A stretch of 64,000 bases of DNA from Paenibacillus melissococcoides (GTDB taxonomy: Bacteria; Bacillota; Bacilli; Paenibacillales; Paenibacillaceae). This document shows, piece after piece, positions 1 through 9,952 of the stretch. The stretch spans positions 558,001 to 622,000 of the forward strand of contig CALYLO010000002.1 of assembly GCA_944800085.1 (NCBI GenBank). The letters run 5' to 3'. The notes beneath the pieces are model-generated. The model did not search any database, was not told the DNA's origin, and was given only the letters and a program-made list of their open reading frames with translations. Position 1 is the stretch's first letter. Every line of letters begins with the position of its first letter. The translations under genes and the position numbers were made by a program.

Positions 1-371
1 TTTAGATTAGAAGGGTGAAAAAATGAATACCATAGCTCTTTTAAATCTCAGCAAGAGGCTATCATTGGGATGTAACGAAATTATTCAGAATGTAAGGTTG
101 GCCGTGGAGTAACCCAAGTAAGAATTTTCATGAAAATAGAAATCGACTTGATGAAAGAAATGTGCTGAATAAAATGATTACAAAGCAAGACAGTATTACA
201 GAGATTGCATTGCCCCGAGAAGAAATCGAAGCATTCGCCAATCTCGATAATTGATTCAAAATGTAGTGGCAAAGGTAATTCCTTTTATGTTTAAATAACA
301 AAACAAGAGCCGTGGGATTCCTTCCTCAACAGCTCTTGATACGGTATTCACCCCGAATGCTTTCTTCTACC
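1..371. other. No confident gene; short open frames only
   Basis: No gene of normal size is visible. On the plus strand a 29-codon frame (23-112) follows an SD-like AGAAGGG, and a 26-codon frame (174-254) reads IALPREEIEAFANLDN at its end. The two are separated by stops in all linking frames, so they may be pieces of one decayed small gene. The 63-codon minus-strand frame at 81-272 has no SD and no recognisable composition. The only well-supported element is the hairpin at 304-338. Confidence 0.3.
304..338 (-). terminator. Intrinsic terminator of the PTS gene
   Basis: Inverted repeat CAAGAGC (304-310) / GCTCTTG (332-338). On the minus strand it is followed by a T-rich stretch (GTTTTGTTATTT). 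It lies 34 bp past the stop codon of the PTS EIIBC gene. Its 21-nt loop is almost identical to that of the hairpin at 8258-8298. Confidence 0.7.
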
Positions 372-1715
372 TTACCGATTGCCTCCTCTATCTTCATATC
401 CCAATAAGACCGTAAGAAGAGTTGCACCGACAAAAGCTGCCGCCACACCAATAACATATAACCCCATAGGTGTAAAAACAGGGATTGTCAAAACGCTTGG
501 GAATCCGAATGCGGTGGCTTTTGCTCCAAAGAAACCGTTAATTGCCCCCCCAACGGCACCGGCGATAACGACATAAATAATCGTTCGCTTAAAACGGACC
601 ATCAACCCATAAATAATTGGCTCCGTTACACCGGACAATAGGCCTGGCAATAATGTGGAGCCGCCTAATGTTTTTAGATTTTTGTCTTTTGTTTTTAAGA
701 ATATGCCAAGTGCTACCCCCATTTGTGCAAAAGGAGCCGCAGCGAGCATTCCGGTAAGCGGATCTCCACCGCTGCCTATATTGGAAATCATAATAGGGAC
801 AACTCCCCAATGGAGGCCGAACAATGTCAAAAAAGTCCATCCTGCCCCCATCACAGCGCCTGTTAATATCCCGCTTTTTGAGCTCAAGAAGCCGATTGCC
901 GCACCAATCGCATCTCCGACATATATGCCGAACGGTCCAAATATTAATACAGTCAAAGGTACTATAATTAGCAAGGAAAGCAGCGGCAGCATAAACAGAT
1001 GCAGGTCCCTATGAATGATCTTCTTCAGTAAATTATTTAGAGCGGCATAAATACAAACTGCTATAAATACCGGAAAAACAGAAGATGAATAATCCATCAA
1101 TAATACAGGGATGCCTAAAAAATCAGACCTGTCACCGATGTTTTCTAATAATCCTGCAAAGTTAGGCTCCAGCAGTGCAGCGCCTATGGCACCCCCAACA
1201 TATGGGTTAGCCCCAAGCTTCGTTGCCAGTGTAATCCCAAGGAAAATGGGAAGAAAATAAAAGACGGCATTTCCAGCAGCAGACAGAATAAAATAGGTGC
1301 CGCTCTCTGTAGATAACCATCCAACCATTGTCAGTACCGTTAACAGCGCTTTCAACATCCCGGCTCCGGCCAGGGCTCCCAACAATGGCGAAAAGCTGCG
1401 GGAGATGACTTCGAAAATTCGGTTTCCCAGGGAATCCTTGGTTTCATCTACCGGCTCAGCAGTTTCAGTTGAGCTGATCATTTTTTCTATTTCTTTATAA
1501 GCGTCCTCTACATGTTTTCCTACGATAACTTGAAATTGTCCACCGCTTTCAACAACACCCAGAACGCCCTCCAATTTTTCGATCGCCGGCTTATCTGTTT
1601 TTGCAGAATCATGCAAATTAAAGCGTAACCGCGTTGCACAATGTACAAGACTGGATATATTTTGTTTCCCTCCGAGTAATTTGACTACATCTCTGGCAAA
1701 GCTTCTGTAGTTCAT
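372..1715 (-). CDS. PTS beta-glucoside-type transporter, EIIBC (no EIIA domain)
   Basis: Phosphotransferase-system permease that would import and phosphorylate a beta-glucoside or related sugar across the membrane. Residues 1-85 form an EIIB domain with the phosphorylated cysteine in HCATRLRF (Cys26). The rest is a hydrophobic EIIC domain of about ten membrane spans with a GVTEPIIYG motif typical of the glucose/glucoside superfamily. At 447 aa it stops after EIIC, so EIIA must come from another protein. ATG follows a strong GAGGAGG. A CcpA-type site lies just upstream. The 6-phospho-beta-glucosidase at 2957-4390 on the same strand would hydrolyse the imported product. Substrate is inferred from that neighbour; family assignment is secure. 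Confidence 0.92.
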   Translation of the reverse strand: MNYRSFARDVVKLLGGKQNISSLVHCATRLRFNLHDSAKTDKPAIEKLEGVLGVVESGGQFQVIVGKHVEDAYKEIEKMISSTETAEPVDETKDSLGNRIFEVISRSFSPLLGALAGAGMLKALLTVLTMVGWLSTESGTYFILSAAGNAVFYFLPIFLGITLATKLGANPYVGGAIGAALLEPNFAGLLENIGDRSDFLGIPVLLMDYSSSVFPVFIAVCIYAALNNLLKKIIHRDLHLFMLPLLSLLIIVPLTVLIFGPFGIYVGDAIGAAIGFLSSKSGILTGAVMGAGWTFLTLFGLHWGVVPIMISNIGSGGDPLTGMLAAAPFAQMGVALGIFLKTKDKNLKTLGGSTLLPGLLSGVTEPIIYGLMVRFKRTIIYVVIAGAVGGAINGFFGAKATAFGFPSVLTIPVFTPMGLYVIGVAAAFVGATLLTVLLGYEDRGGNR

Positions 1716-1739
1716 GTCTTCCTCCTCAAAGATGATTTC

Positions 1740-1753
1740 CTAAAGCGTTTACA
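1740..1753 (-). promoter_or_regulatory. cre-like (CcpA) site upstream of PTS gene
   Basis: The minus strand reads TGTAAACGCTTTAG, matching 12 of 14 positions of the catabolite-responsive consensus TGWAANCGNTNWCA. It sits 25 bp before the PTS start codon, overlapping the expected promoter/leader, which suits carbon-catabolite repression. Binding is inferred, not shown. Confidence 0.5.
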
Positions 1754-1915
1754 TACATAATATTAAGGAATTCATTTTCACATTTCCTACCCTTTCTTAG
1801 CTAAATTCCGGTCAAATACTGAACTTTTTTCGGGACTAAGACAAAACTAAGAGGCCTTCTGCACTTTGAAGGAATAGGACTGCACTGTTATTATTCTTCT
1901 CTGTTTTTCGTCAGT

Positions 1916-2824
1916 TTAAACGTTATCTGCATTTTTCTTATACGCTTGAAGCTTTCCTTCTCGTCTCTTGTTCATTTTACGATACTGGCTGGGAGTGACA
2001 TGATACGCAGCTTTAAAGACTCTATTAAATGATTTCTCGTTTGGAAAACCGTTTTCCAATGCAATTTGCAATATGGATAGATCCGTGTTCATGAGAAAAT
2101 GATAAGATCGTTCAAGTCGAATAGCGTTTATATAATCAAAGACAGTCGTTCCAATATATTTCATAAAAAGGCGTGAAAGATAGGTTGGCGATAACCCAAA
2201 TTCCGAGGAAATGATATCAATGGATAGCTTCTGCTTATAATTTTCTTTTATAAAATTTGTGATCCGCGTTAGCCGTTCCAAATATTTAGTTGACTTAATG
2301 ACACCAACGTACTTTTTTTCTTTTTTAAAATAGGTGAGCAAAATGTATATCAACTCATAAGATAAGCTTGTTATTTTTATAGGAGCCAGATGATCACTTT
2401 CTTTATTTATGAAGGCACTTACGATTTCGTCTAAATTCTTCCTCATCTGATTAAATTGCATGATTTTTTGTTCATTCTTTTCATTGATTGAGATACAATC
2501 AAATGCATATTGATCCATGTTGTAAAAATTAGCCTTTAAAAAATCGTAAGGAATTAAAATCGTAACATCCTTCCGTTCCTTTCCCGGGTCCAGAGAAAAA
2601 GAATGAGTGGCATTCGAATTAATGACGACGATATCGCCTTGGTTGGCTGTATGTTCAGTGCCATCTACAAAGATTTTATCAACTCTTCCGGAGAGTACAT
2701 ATAAAATTTCTACACTATTATGCCAATGTCTTGGTATAAATTTTCTGTTGTTCGTGCTACGAACGATGATTTTAATAGGCAGATTTTCATCTCTTGTAAT
2801 AAGTTCATGCTTGTAATTCATCAT
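1916..2824 (-). CDS. AraC-family transcriptional regulator with N-terminal cupin
   Basis: Probable sugar-responsive regulator of the flanking glucoside genes. An N-terminal cupin-like sensor (about residues 15-110; RHWHNSVEILYVLSG, then IVVINSNATHSF) is followed by a C-terminal double helix-turn-helix (about 195-290; LSPTYLSRLFMKYIG and LENGFPNEKSFNRVFK). I chose the ATG at 2824 because GGGGGGCGATATC precedes it at good spacing; an upstream in-frame ATG at 2854 lacks an SD. The gene lies between the 6-phospho-beta-glucosidase and the PTS gene on the same strand, suggesting it activates one or both. Effector unknown. Confidence 0.88.
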   Translation of the reverse strand: MMNYKHELITRDENLPIKIIVRSTNNRKFIPRHWHNSVEILYVLSGRVDKIFVDGTEHTANQGDIVVINSNATHSFSLDPGKERKDVTILIPYDFLKANFYNMDQYAFDCISINEKNEQKIMQFNQMRKNLDEIVSAFINKESDHLAPIKITSLSYELIYILLTYFKKEKKYVGVIKSTKYLERLTRITNFIKENYKQKLSIDIISSEFGLSPTYLSRLFMKYIGTTVFDYINAIRLERSYHFLMNTDLSILQIALENGFPNEKSFNRVFKAAYHVTPSQYRKMNKRREGKLQAYKKNADNV

Positions 2825-2956
2825 GATATCGCCCCCCATCCTATTATCGGTCATTTCCCTGTACCCCTAGCCTGACAATTGAAAAAGGCTCACAAATCGC
2901 CGCAGGAGCAATTTACAAGCCTGTTCCAACCAACTTAATCGCCTTTTGCTAATGCC

Positions 2957-4393
<1,437 letters not shown>

Positions 4394-4518
4394 CTACACT
4401 CCGTTCCATCTATAGATTTTATGGTACACTAGATAAAAGCCTTGACTTAAATCAAATAAATCATAAGTGTTGGAACGGGTTACATGTCAACTTTAATTTT
4501 TTAGAAAGGGAAACTTAC

Positions 4519-5487
4519 ATGTCAAAGTTTGAACAGATCATGTTACTCTCCGGCTATTCCAGGGCCACGGTGTCAAGAGTCATCAATAATTCGCCAAATG
4601 TAAACAAAGAGACGCGAGAAAAAATTTTACAAATCATGAAACAGCTTGACTACGCCCCCAACCGGAATGCTGTAGCGCTGTCGATAGGCCGAACCAATCA
4701 AATCGGGATTGTCATCGTATCCCTTATTGAGATTACCATTTCCTTTTTGAACCATTTTATAGAAGCTGCTTTGCGTTATGGATTCCAGACGATTATCTAT
4801 ACTTCTCAAGGGGATAAAGCCAAAGAGATGCAGGCCTTCGAAGATCTGCGGAGCAAGCGGGTAGACGGCTTATTGATTGTTACCTGCGTGAATGATCCCG
4901 GGAAACTATCCGCTTACGGTCGCTATGGGCCGATCATTTCTTGGCAACGCATGCGTAAAGGGCAGATTCCTTCCATATCAATGGATCAAGGCGAAGGCTA
5001 CAGGCTTGGTCTGGAGCACTTGCTGGCCAAAGGATTTACGCGCATTGCGAATATTTTTGGCAGATCCGGCAGTTTGAACACCAGAAGTCGAAGGCTGGCG
5101 TATGAATCGACCATGAAGCAACAGGGCTTGCCGGTCAGAGCCGATTGGTATCGGTATGAAGTGTATGGCATGCTTGACGGCGAGGAAGCCTGGCGTTCTC
5201 TCTCCGCTATGCAAGAGGTTCCCGAGGCAATCCTCTGCTCTAATGATTACGTGGCCGCAGGCATTTTGAATGAAGCTCGCCGCCAAAACCTGGACATCCC
5301 GGAGCAGTTAGCCATTATTGGCTTTGACGATACCGAATTGTCCGCCTCTCTGGGGATAACGACCATTCATAATCCAATCAAGGAGCAAGCATGGAATGCC
5401 TTCTACCATTTATGGAATCAAATTGGAGGGGAATCCTTGGAACAGTCAAAGTTAAGCTTTCAGCTTGTTGAGCGTCAAACAACCTGA
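4519..5487 (+). CDS. LacI-family transcriptional regulator
   Basis: Repressor with an N-terminal LacI helix-turn-helix (SRATVSRVINNSPNVNKETR, residues 14-33, hinge to about 60) and a periplasmic-binding-protein-like sensor (about 60-320; GFTRIANIFG, AILCSNDYVAAGILNEA, IIGFDDTELSASLGITTI). At 322 aa it is slightly short but complete. ATG follows AGAAAGGGA. Divergent transcription from the GH1 gene makes it the probable local repressor of glucoside use. TTGACT at 4442 is a possible -35 on this strand but no good -10 was found. An IS21 remnant begins within 15-40 bp after its stop. Confidence 0.9.
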   Translation: MSKFEQIMLLSGYSRATVSRVINNSPNVNKETREKILQIMKQLDYAPNRNAVALSIGRTNQIGIVIVSLIEITISFLNHFIEAALRYGFQTIIYTSQGDKAKEMQAFEDLRSKRVDGLLIVTCVNDPGKLSAYGRYGPIISWQRMRKGQIPSISMDQGEGYRLGLEHLLAKGFTRIANIFGRSGSLNTRSRRLAYESTMKQQGLPVRADWYRYEVYGMLDGEEAWRSLSAMQEVPEAILCSNDYVAAGILNEARRQNLDIPEQLAIIGFDDTELSASLGITTIHNPIKEQAWNAFYHLWNQIGGESLEQSKLSFQLVERQTT

Positions 5488-5622
5488 ACGTATTGCATAC
5501 TAAAAATGCCTAGAATTGCAGCGTAAAAATGCTCAAGTTGAATGCAAAAAAGGCACTTGTCAGCCCCTTAAATTCCTCCTATCGTTAGGTTTGTCTAGAA
5601 CTTGACGAAGGAGATTGGAAGG

Positions 5623-6079
5623 ATGCTGAAAATGCCTCAACAACACGATATCAGATTTTTACGCGAAGCAGAAGGGTGCTCGATCCGTGACATCGCCAGA
5701 CAGATGGGCATTCACTGGAGAACCGCGAAGAAGTACGCAGATCAGTCCAACGGGAACGACTCGATTGGTAGAAGAAAGAGTAAAAGCCCGGTTATGGGGC
5801 CATATATGGAGATCGTGGACACATGGCTGGAGGAAGATCGCCTGCTTCCCCGGAAACAGCGGCATACCGGGATACGGATCTACCAGCGGCTGAGAGAGGA
5901 ACACCAGTTTACAGGCGGACAACGAACCGTTTTGGCCTATGTCCGGAAGCGAAAAAACGAAATGGATCTCGAACGCGCTAAAACCTGCGAACGGTTGGAG
6001 CACCACCAGGAGAAGCACAGGTGGATTTTACGACCCTGCAGGTCAGTCGAGCGCAGCAGCTACTCACCTACATTACGGA
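5623..6079 (+). pseudogene. istA: IS21-family transposase istA, 5' fragment (frameshifted)
   Basis: Remnant of an IstA transposase. The N-terminal helix-turn-helix (EGCSIRDIARQMGIHWRTAKK) and the following HTH-linked region (GIRIYQRLREE, RTVLAYVRKRK) are clear. Near 6000 the frame shifts: the expected catalytic-core entry APPGEAQVDF continues in another frame and is cut off near 6079. Start ATG 5623 follows AAGGAG. Two copies of TAAAAATGC at 5501 and 5524 resemble the repeated ends of IS21 elements. No istB is present. A piece of the istA 3' end lies at 19950-20123. Confidence 0.75.
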
Positions 6080-6244
6080 CCTATTGGCTATATGTTTACA
6101 GCCACATTGTGTCTTGTACTCGTATCCATGAAGACGCATAGTATTGCACAATCTCAGAAGAAATTTCTTAGTATGCATAAAGAGGTTGTGGATAGAATCA
6201 TCATGGAAAGAAAACTTGAAGATGCAAAATTATCAGACAAGTAA
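6080..6244 (+). pseudogene. C-terminal fragment of an unidentified membrane protein
   Basis: Immediately after the istA remnant, one frame reads YMFTATLCLVLVSMKTHS and then a charged tail (KEVVDRIIMERKLEDAKLSDK region) ending at a TAA. Hydrophobic segment plus charged tail looks like the end of a real protein whose 5' part was removed when the IS21 DNA arrived or recombined. The family is not recognised. Confidence 0.35.
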
Positions 6245-6309
6245 GAGTTATGCCCCAAAATTAGAATGGGGCATAATGGTTATATAATCGCCTGCTGTAA
6301 CTCACTTCA

Positions 6310-6635
6310 TTAATCAATCACCCCCAATATGTCCTCCGCCCTAATCCAGTGCCTTTCTTCGTTTTCCGTTCGGATTCGGACACGCTGGCCTAACATATCA
6401 ATATCGACTACAGTCCCCCTCACAACTCTTTTATCAAACGGGTCATAAACATTAAGCGTTATTTCTTCGCCCTCCATCATCGAACGTTGCAGGTGGCTAT
6501 TGATACCTTCCCACTCCTGTTCATCCAGTTGTGGCCGCTCGCGTCGATTTTGATTCTCCTGATGAGCGATCAAGCCTGTTTATGCTGAGGTAGCATCATA
6601 CGGCTGGATTCCCATAAGCCATTGTTCGAGAGTTT
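6310..6635 (-). pseudogene. yolD: YolD-like protein, frameshifted
   Basis: The frame ending at 6310 carries the YolD core (RRERPQLDEQEWEGINSHLQ, then EEITLNVYDPFDKR and an IDMLGQRVRI stretch). It would start only at a TTG (6573) without an SD. Directly upstream in another frame the missing N-terminus is readable as NGLWESSRMMLPQHKQA, ending in TGA. A single-base deletion at about 6574-6576 explains the break. YolD proteins usually sit beside Y-family polymerase genes; none is in this window. If the TTG start is used, a shortened 87-residue protein could still be made. Confidence 0.6.
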
Positions 6636-6791
6636 CTATACGGCCGCCATGCCCCCGCTGTCAGGCATGTTGCGTGCAGCACGCCGTCGCGAATGCGGCG
6701 GACGACGATCCGCCGCTGCGTAATCTCCGTTCCGGTCCTCGTATATGATTTCAACAGTTCGGCCGATACATTGCTCCAGCCTCATGATCAT
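6596..6791 (-). pseudogene. Small YolD-neighbour protein, frameshifted
   Basis: ATG at 6785 or 6791 follows GAGGGGTG. The product begins MRLEQCIGRTVEIIYEDRNG. The expected continuation (EITQRRIVVRRIRDGVLHAT, then a CLTAGAWRPYR region) is in another frame, so there is a small indel at about 6720. Short proteins with an LEQ-IGR-VEIIY start and a QRRI core are common beside yolD in Paenibacillus from memory; the function is unknown. Together with the yolD break this fills the otherwise gene-free 6574-6990 stretch. Confidence 0.45.
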
Positions 6792-6990
6792 CACCCCTCG
6801 AACGTTTGTTTGCTCTCAATAACAGTGTATGCGAATGCATGTTCGATTATCAATGGAAATAACCTGAAATGAAAAATAAATCACAACGAACTTTACATTA
6901 TTTCAATTTATAGGACTTAATGTTTAGACAAGCTACTGCTTATTAAGTAAAGTCACTTAGTAGCAATACTACTTGTAAAGGGGTTTTAGA

Positions 6991-8256
6991 TTGAAGAAAA
7001 GAGTATCTTTGGTCTTTGCAGTCTTACTTTTAATTGGCGTCCTCTTCAGCCCTGTTCAAACTTTTGCTTCTGAAGAGTCTGGAAAGTGGGTACGTAAAAG
7101 TGATTTACCCGAACCAAGAGCAGGGGCGGCCACTGCAACCGTAAACGGGTATATATACGTCTTTGGCGGATCATCAGGCGGAAAAGAAGCTTATTCTGGC
7201 ACGAAACATAACACGACTTACATGTATGATCCTACAACAGATACTTGGACAGAAAAGAAGAACATGCCGACAGCTCGAGCAGGATTAACAACTGCAGTTG
7301 TAAATAATAAGATATACGTAATTGGTGGTTATCTTGATAAAAACGGAAAAGTAGAACGTACTAACATTGTAGAGGTGTATGACACTCAAACAGATGAATG
7401 GTCGACAGTCGCTAATATGCCCACAGCAAGATCTTGGGCCCCAGCCACTGCAATCGGGGATAAGATTTATGTCTTTGGCGGTGGAAACTCGAATGGAGCA
7501 CTAAAGAACACAGAGTGCTATGATACTTCTACAGATACATGGACAAGAAAAACGGATATGCCTTTGCCTGCTAACGGTATAGCTTCTGTAGAGATTGGCG
7601 GAAAAATATATGTTTTTGGTGGGTGGGATTTTTCTTCTACACATGGATCAATTTTAGAATATGACCCAGAAACAGATTCATGGCTTAAAAAAAATGAGAG
7701 TACGATGCCCAGAAACGGAATGGGGGTATCTGTTGTTAATGATAAGGCATATATTTTAGGCGGTTCCAGTAACGGAGCCAATGGTATCTTGTCTTCCGTA
7801 GAAATTTATGACCCGAAAACCAACACATTAACCAATTTTGATAATTTAACCTTTCCTAGAACACAAAACCTTTCTTCTGCTATAAATAATAATATCTACG
7901 TAATCGGTGGAACAACTGGGAAGGAGGACGGAATACTAAGTACAGTTGAAATGTACACGATTGAAAGTCCGGATCCTGAAGAGCCACAACAACCAGAAGA
8001 GCCCGAACAACCTAAAGGCGATAGAGCAATACTTGTCGTAACGATGACCACAGGCTTGGAAAGAGAATTTGACCTCAGCATGGATGAGGTTAATGCCTTC
8101 ATCGTATGGTACGATGCAAAGGACGCAGGATCAGGCCCTTCCAAATATGCAATTGATAAGCATAACAATAATAAGGGACCATTTAGCAAACGAACGGATT
8201 ATGTCATCTTCAACAACATCCTCACGTTTGAAGTAAATGAATACTCTATAAAATAG
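6991..8256 (+). CDS. Secreted Kelch-repeat protein
   Basis: Exported 421-residue protein. A TTG start is set by AAAGGGG just upstream. A signal peptide covers residues 1-27 (cleavage near TFASEE). Six Kelch blades follow (residues about 30-325), each ending in a hydrophobic strand plus GG: GYIYVFGG, KIYVIGG, KIYVFGG (twice), KAYILGG, NIYVIGG. They would fold as a beta-propeller. A PEEPQQPEEPEQPK linker leads to a C-terminal domain (about 345-421) beginning AILVVTMTTGLEREFDLS. I have seen that domain on other secreted Paenibacillus proteins, but its role is unknown. The partner or ligand cannot be read from the sequence. A bidirectional terminator follows. Confidence 0.85.
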   Translation: MKKRVSLVFAVLLLIGVLFSPVQTFASEESGKWVRKSDLPEPRAGAATATVNGYIYVFGGSSGGKEAYSGTKHNTTYMYDPTTDTWTEKKNMPTARAGLTTAVVNNKIYVIGGYLDKNGKVERTNIVEVYDTQTDEWSTVANMPTARSWAPATAIGDKIYVFGGGNSNGALKNTECYDTSTDTWTRKTDMPLPANGIASVEIGGKIYVFGGWDFSSTHGSILEYDPETDSWLKKNESTMPRNGMGVSVVNDKAYILGGSSNGANGILSSVEIYDPKTNTLTNFDNLTFPRTQNLSSAINNNIYVIGGTTGKEDGILSTVEMYTIESPDPEEPQQPEEPEQPKGDRAILVVTMTTGLEREFDLSMDEVNAFIVWYDAKDAGSGPSKYAIDKHNNNKGPFSKRTDYVIFNNILTFEVNEYSIK

Positions 8257-8257
8257 T

Positions 8258-8298
8258 TCAAAAGAGCCGTGGGATTCCTTCCTCAACGGCTCTTTTGA
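8258..8298. terminator. Bidirectional intrinsic terminator
   Basis: Perfect 12-bp inverted repeat TCAAAAGAGCCG (8258-8269) / CGGCTCTTTTGA (8287-8298), flanked by T-rich DNA on both strands. It lies between the convergent Kelch gene and the secreted protein at 8311. The 32-nt core 8263-8294 differs at one position from 306-337. Confidence 0.85.
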
Positions 8299-8310
8299 TA
8301 TACTTTTATT

Positions 8311-9129
8311 TTAGTAAGTGAAGTTATATCTATCGAAGACTTCTTCCGAAAAACCACCAAAGTCGATACTAGCAGGCCCAAAACTAATGCTAACCGTCCC
8401 TGGCAAATTTCTGTGAGCATAACCTACTTGAAATGCTCCAGTTGTTCCTTCATAGCTCTTACCAACCCGAATGGTTTGCTTACCATAACCATACTGCCAG
8501 TCGTCATCGGATAAATAAATAAGATCAACATCCCATCCAGTTCCACTCAGATTAGAGCTATTATTCATTTCATTAGTTAAATGGGTAGTATGAGCCCCTC
8601 CATGATAACAGGCTAAGGTATGTCTTGAATATGCTGTACCAGCAATTGGTGTGCCTTGAGATTGCCACGATATAGCAACAGTATCCGTAAACACAGCTAA
8701 AGGCTGCTTTTTCCAAGTGTAATTTACATAAATATCGTATTCATTTTCTGTTGTGTAACTTGCTGTTTTTACTGCGTATCCTGTTAACTCAAACATACTA
8801 TCTGAGTAGAATGGGGTGACTGTCAGTTCGTTTCCATTTTGATCTTTATGTATCACTTTGGAGTCTGTTTTGATTACTTCTTTCTTTACTCCACCTTTAC
8901 TTACAATATCTTGCTTCATTTCAAGGGGGAGCTTTTCGACTTCGTTGTCATTAAAACCCATTTTGATAAGATGATTGTTCACTTCATCTTCACTCTGTTG
9001 TAAAGCATTTAATAATGGAGGAACTAACTCTTCACTTGAGTGTGCAGATGCGCTTTGATTTCCGAATGTCGCAATAATCAAAGAAAAGCACAGCAGTGAA
9101 ACAGTAAGCAGTTTTGACGTTTTACTCAT
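8311..9129 (-). CDS. Secreted protein of unknown function
   Basis: Family not recognised. The ATG at 9129 is chosen because GGGAGGT lies 6 bp upstream; an in-frame TTG at 9144 is inside that SD. A signal peptide (TSKLLTVSLLCFSLIIATFG, cut near ASAHS) precedes a charged propeptide-like region (residues about 30-85, rich in E, K, N). A beta-rich C-terminal domain follows, with WKKQPLAVFTDTVAISWQ, a CYHGGAHTTH segment and a glycine-rich end (AFQVGYAHRN, SISFGPASIDFGGF). Only one cysteine remains in the mature part. The layout (signal, pro-region, beta domain) would suit a secreted toxin-like or surface protein, but that is a guess. Confidence 0.7.
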   Translation of the reverse strand: MSKTSKLLTVSLLCFSLIIATFGNQSASAHSSEELVPPLLNALQQSEDEVNNHLIKMGFNDNEVEKLPLEMKQDIVSKGGVKKEVIKTDSKVIHKDQNGNELTVTPFYSDSMFELTGYAVKTASYTTENEYDIYVNYTWKKQPLAVFTDTVAISWQSQGTPIAGTAYSRHTLACYHGGAHTTHLTNEMNNSSNLSGTGWDVDLIYLSDDDWQYGYGKQTIRVGKSYEGTTGAFQVGYAHRNLPGTVSISFGPASIDFGGFSEEVFDRYNFTY

Positions 9130-9214
9130 AACAGCACCTCCCAATATTGTACAAGCAACTCAAATGTAAAATACTAGAAGGGTATAGTCAAGAGAAATCC
9201 AAAATCGTTCACCA

Positions 9215-9394
9215 TTATTTTCTATTTATATTCTTCTGAACTATTGATGACAATTTATAGCTTATATCAAGTAATATACCGATTATAATTAACACAAGAA
9301 TATACATAAGTTCGTCTTCAATCTTAATACCTGTAACCCCTACAATTAAGTAAAATACTATCAAGCTTGCAGCAATGAACGCAATCGTTGTCAT
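9215..9394 (-). CDS. Small two-span membrane protein
   Basis: About 59-65 residues, with two hydrophobic helices (IAFIAASLIVFYLIVGVTGI and ELMYILVLIIIGILLDISY) and a basic tail (VQKNINRK). GGAGG stands 11 bp before the ATG at 9394, which fits better than the in-frame ATG at 9412 that overlaps that GGAGG. It lies 85 bp upstream of the secreted protein on the same strand and could be co-transcribed. Function unknown. Confidence 0.5.
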   Translation of the reverse strand: MTTIAFIAASLIVFYLIVGVTGIKIEDELMYILVLIIIGILLDISYKLSSIVQKNINRK

Positions 9395-9532
9395 ATTCCC
9401 ATTCGCCTCCATTTCTGAGTTTAAAAATTTTATTAGCCTCTTCTCTGAATATGATCTTGATATCCGTCGAAGGTTACCTTTACATAATACACCATATCAA
9501 AACTGAATTCTTACCTTTCATTGTTTACCGTC

Positions 9533-9661
9533 CTACTTTACTCGGGTCGCTCGAATATAGGCATATACGTTCCTGCCGATCAACTCTCTCTGTACAGGCA
9601 CGCCATTGATTGATGCCGTTTTGGTCTGCTGATTCCAAATTACACGGCACCTTTTTCCCAT
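9533..9661 (-). CDS. Possible 42-residue protein or remnant
   Basis: Short open frame reading VIWNQQTKTASINGVPVQRE and ending RNVYAYIRATRVK. The INGVPV then YAYIR pattern resembles a piece of the copper-amine-oxidase N-terminal (stalk) domain found on many Paenibacillus surface proteins. No convincing SD. The rest of 9395-9829 (435 bp) shows nothing else I can support. Confidence 0.25.
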   Translation of the reverse strand: MGKRCRVIWNQQTKTASINGVPVQRELIGRNVYAYIRATRVK

Positions 9662-9829
9662 GTAATTCGAAATCCCACTGATTGGGTAATTATCACAAAA
9701 TATTAAATACATTAATCACCATTTTTGTTATACTCAAAAACGTCATTTTTTGACAAATACAGATTCCATCCGTCATCCAGCACCTTTTATAGATAACTTT
9801 GCTGTGTGACGAGCTAAGGAGGGAAAGAA

Positions 9830-9901
9830 ATGATTATTGTCCGTTTGCTTGATCTCAACCAGAGCATGGACAGAAAGTGTATGGACGACAGCATTCCGTA
9901 A
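9830..9901 (+). CDS. 23-codon ORF with strong SD (leader peptide or remnant)
   Basis: ATG 9830 follows AAGGAGGG at ideal spacing. The peptide starts MIIVRLLDLNQSM and stops at TAA 9899-9901, 51 bp before the toxin gene. It could be a leader peptide controlling the toxin gene, or the surviving 5' end of a longer gene. The sequence itself is not recognised. Confidence 0.35.
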   Translation: MIIVRLLDLNQSMDRKCMDDSIP

Positions 9902-9952
9902 CCAATCCTGAACGCAGTACCCGATTAAATTTTTGCAAAAAAGGAGAAGAAC

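Noticed and set aside
1852..1871. Terminator after the AraC gene
   Set aside because: The stem is only 5 bp and the T-run is broken; too weak to list.
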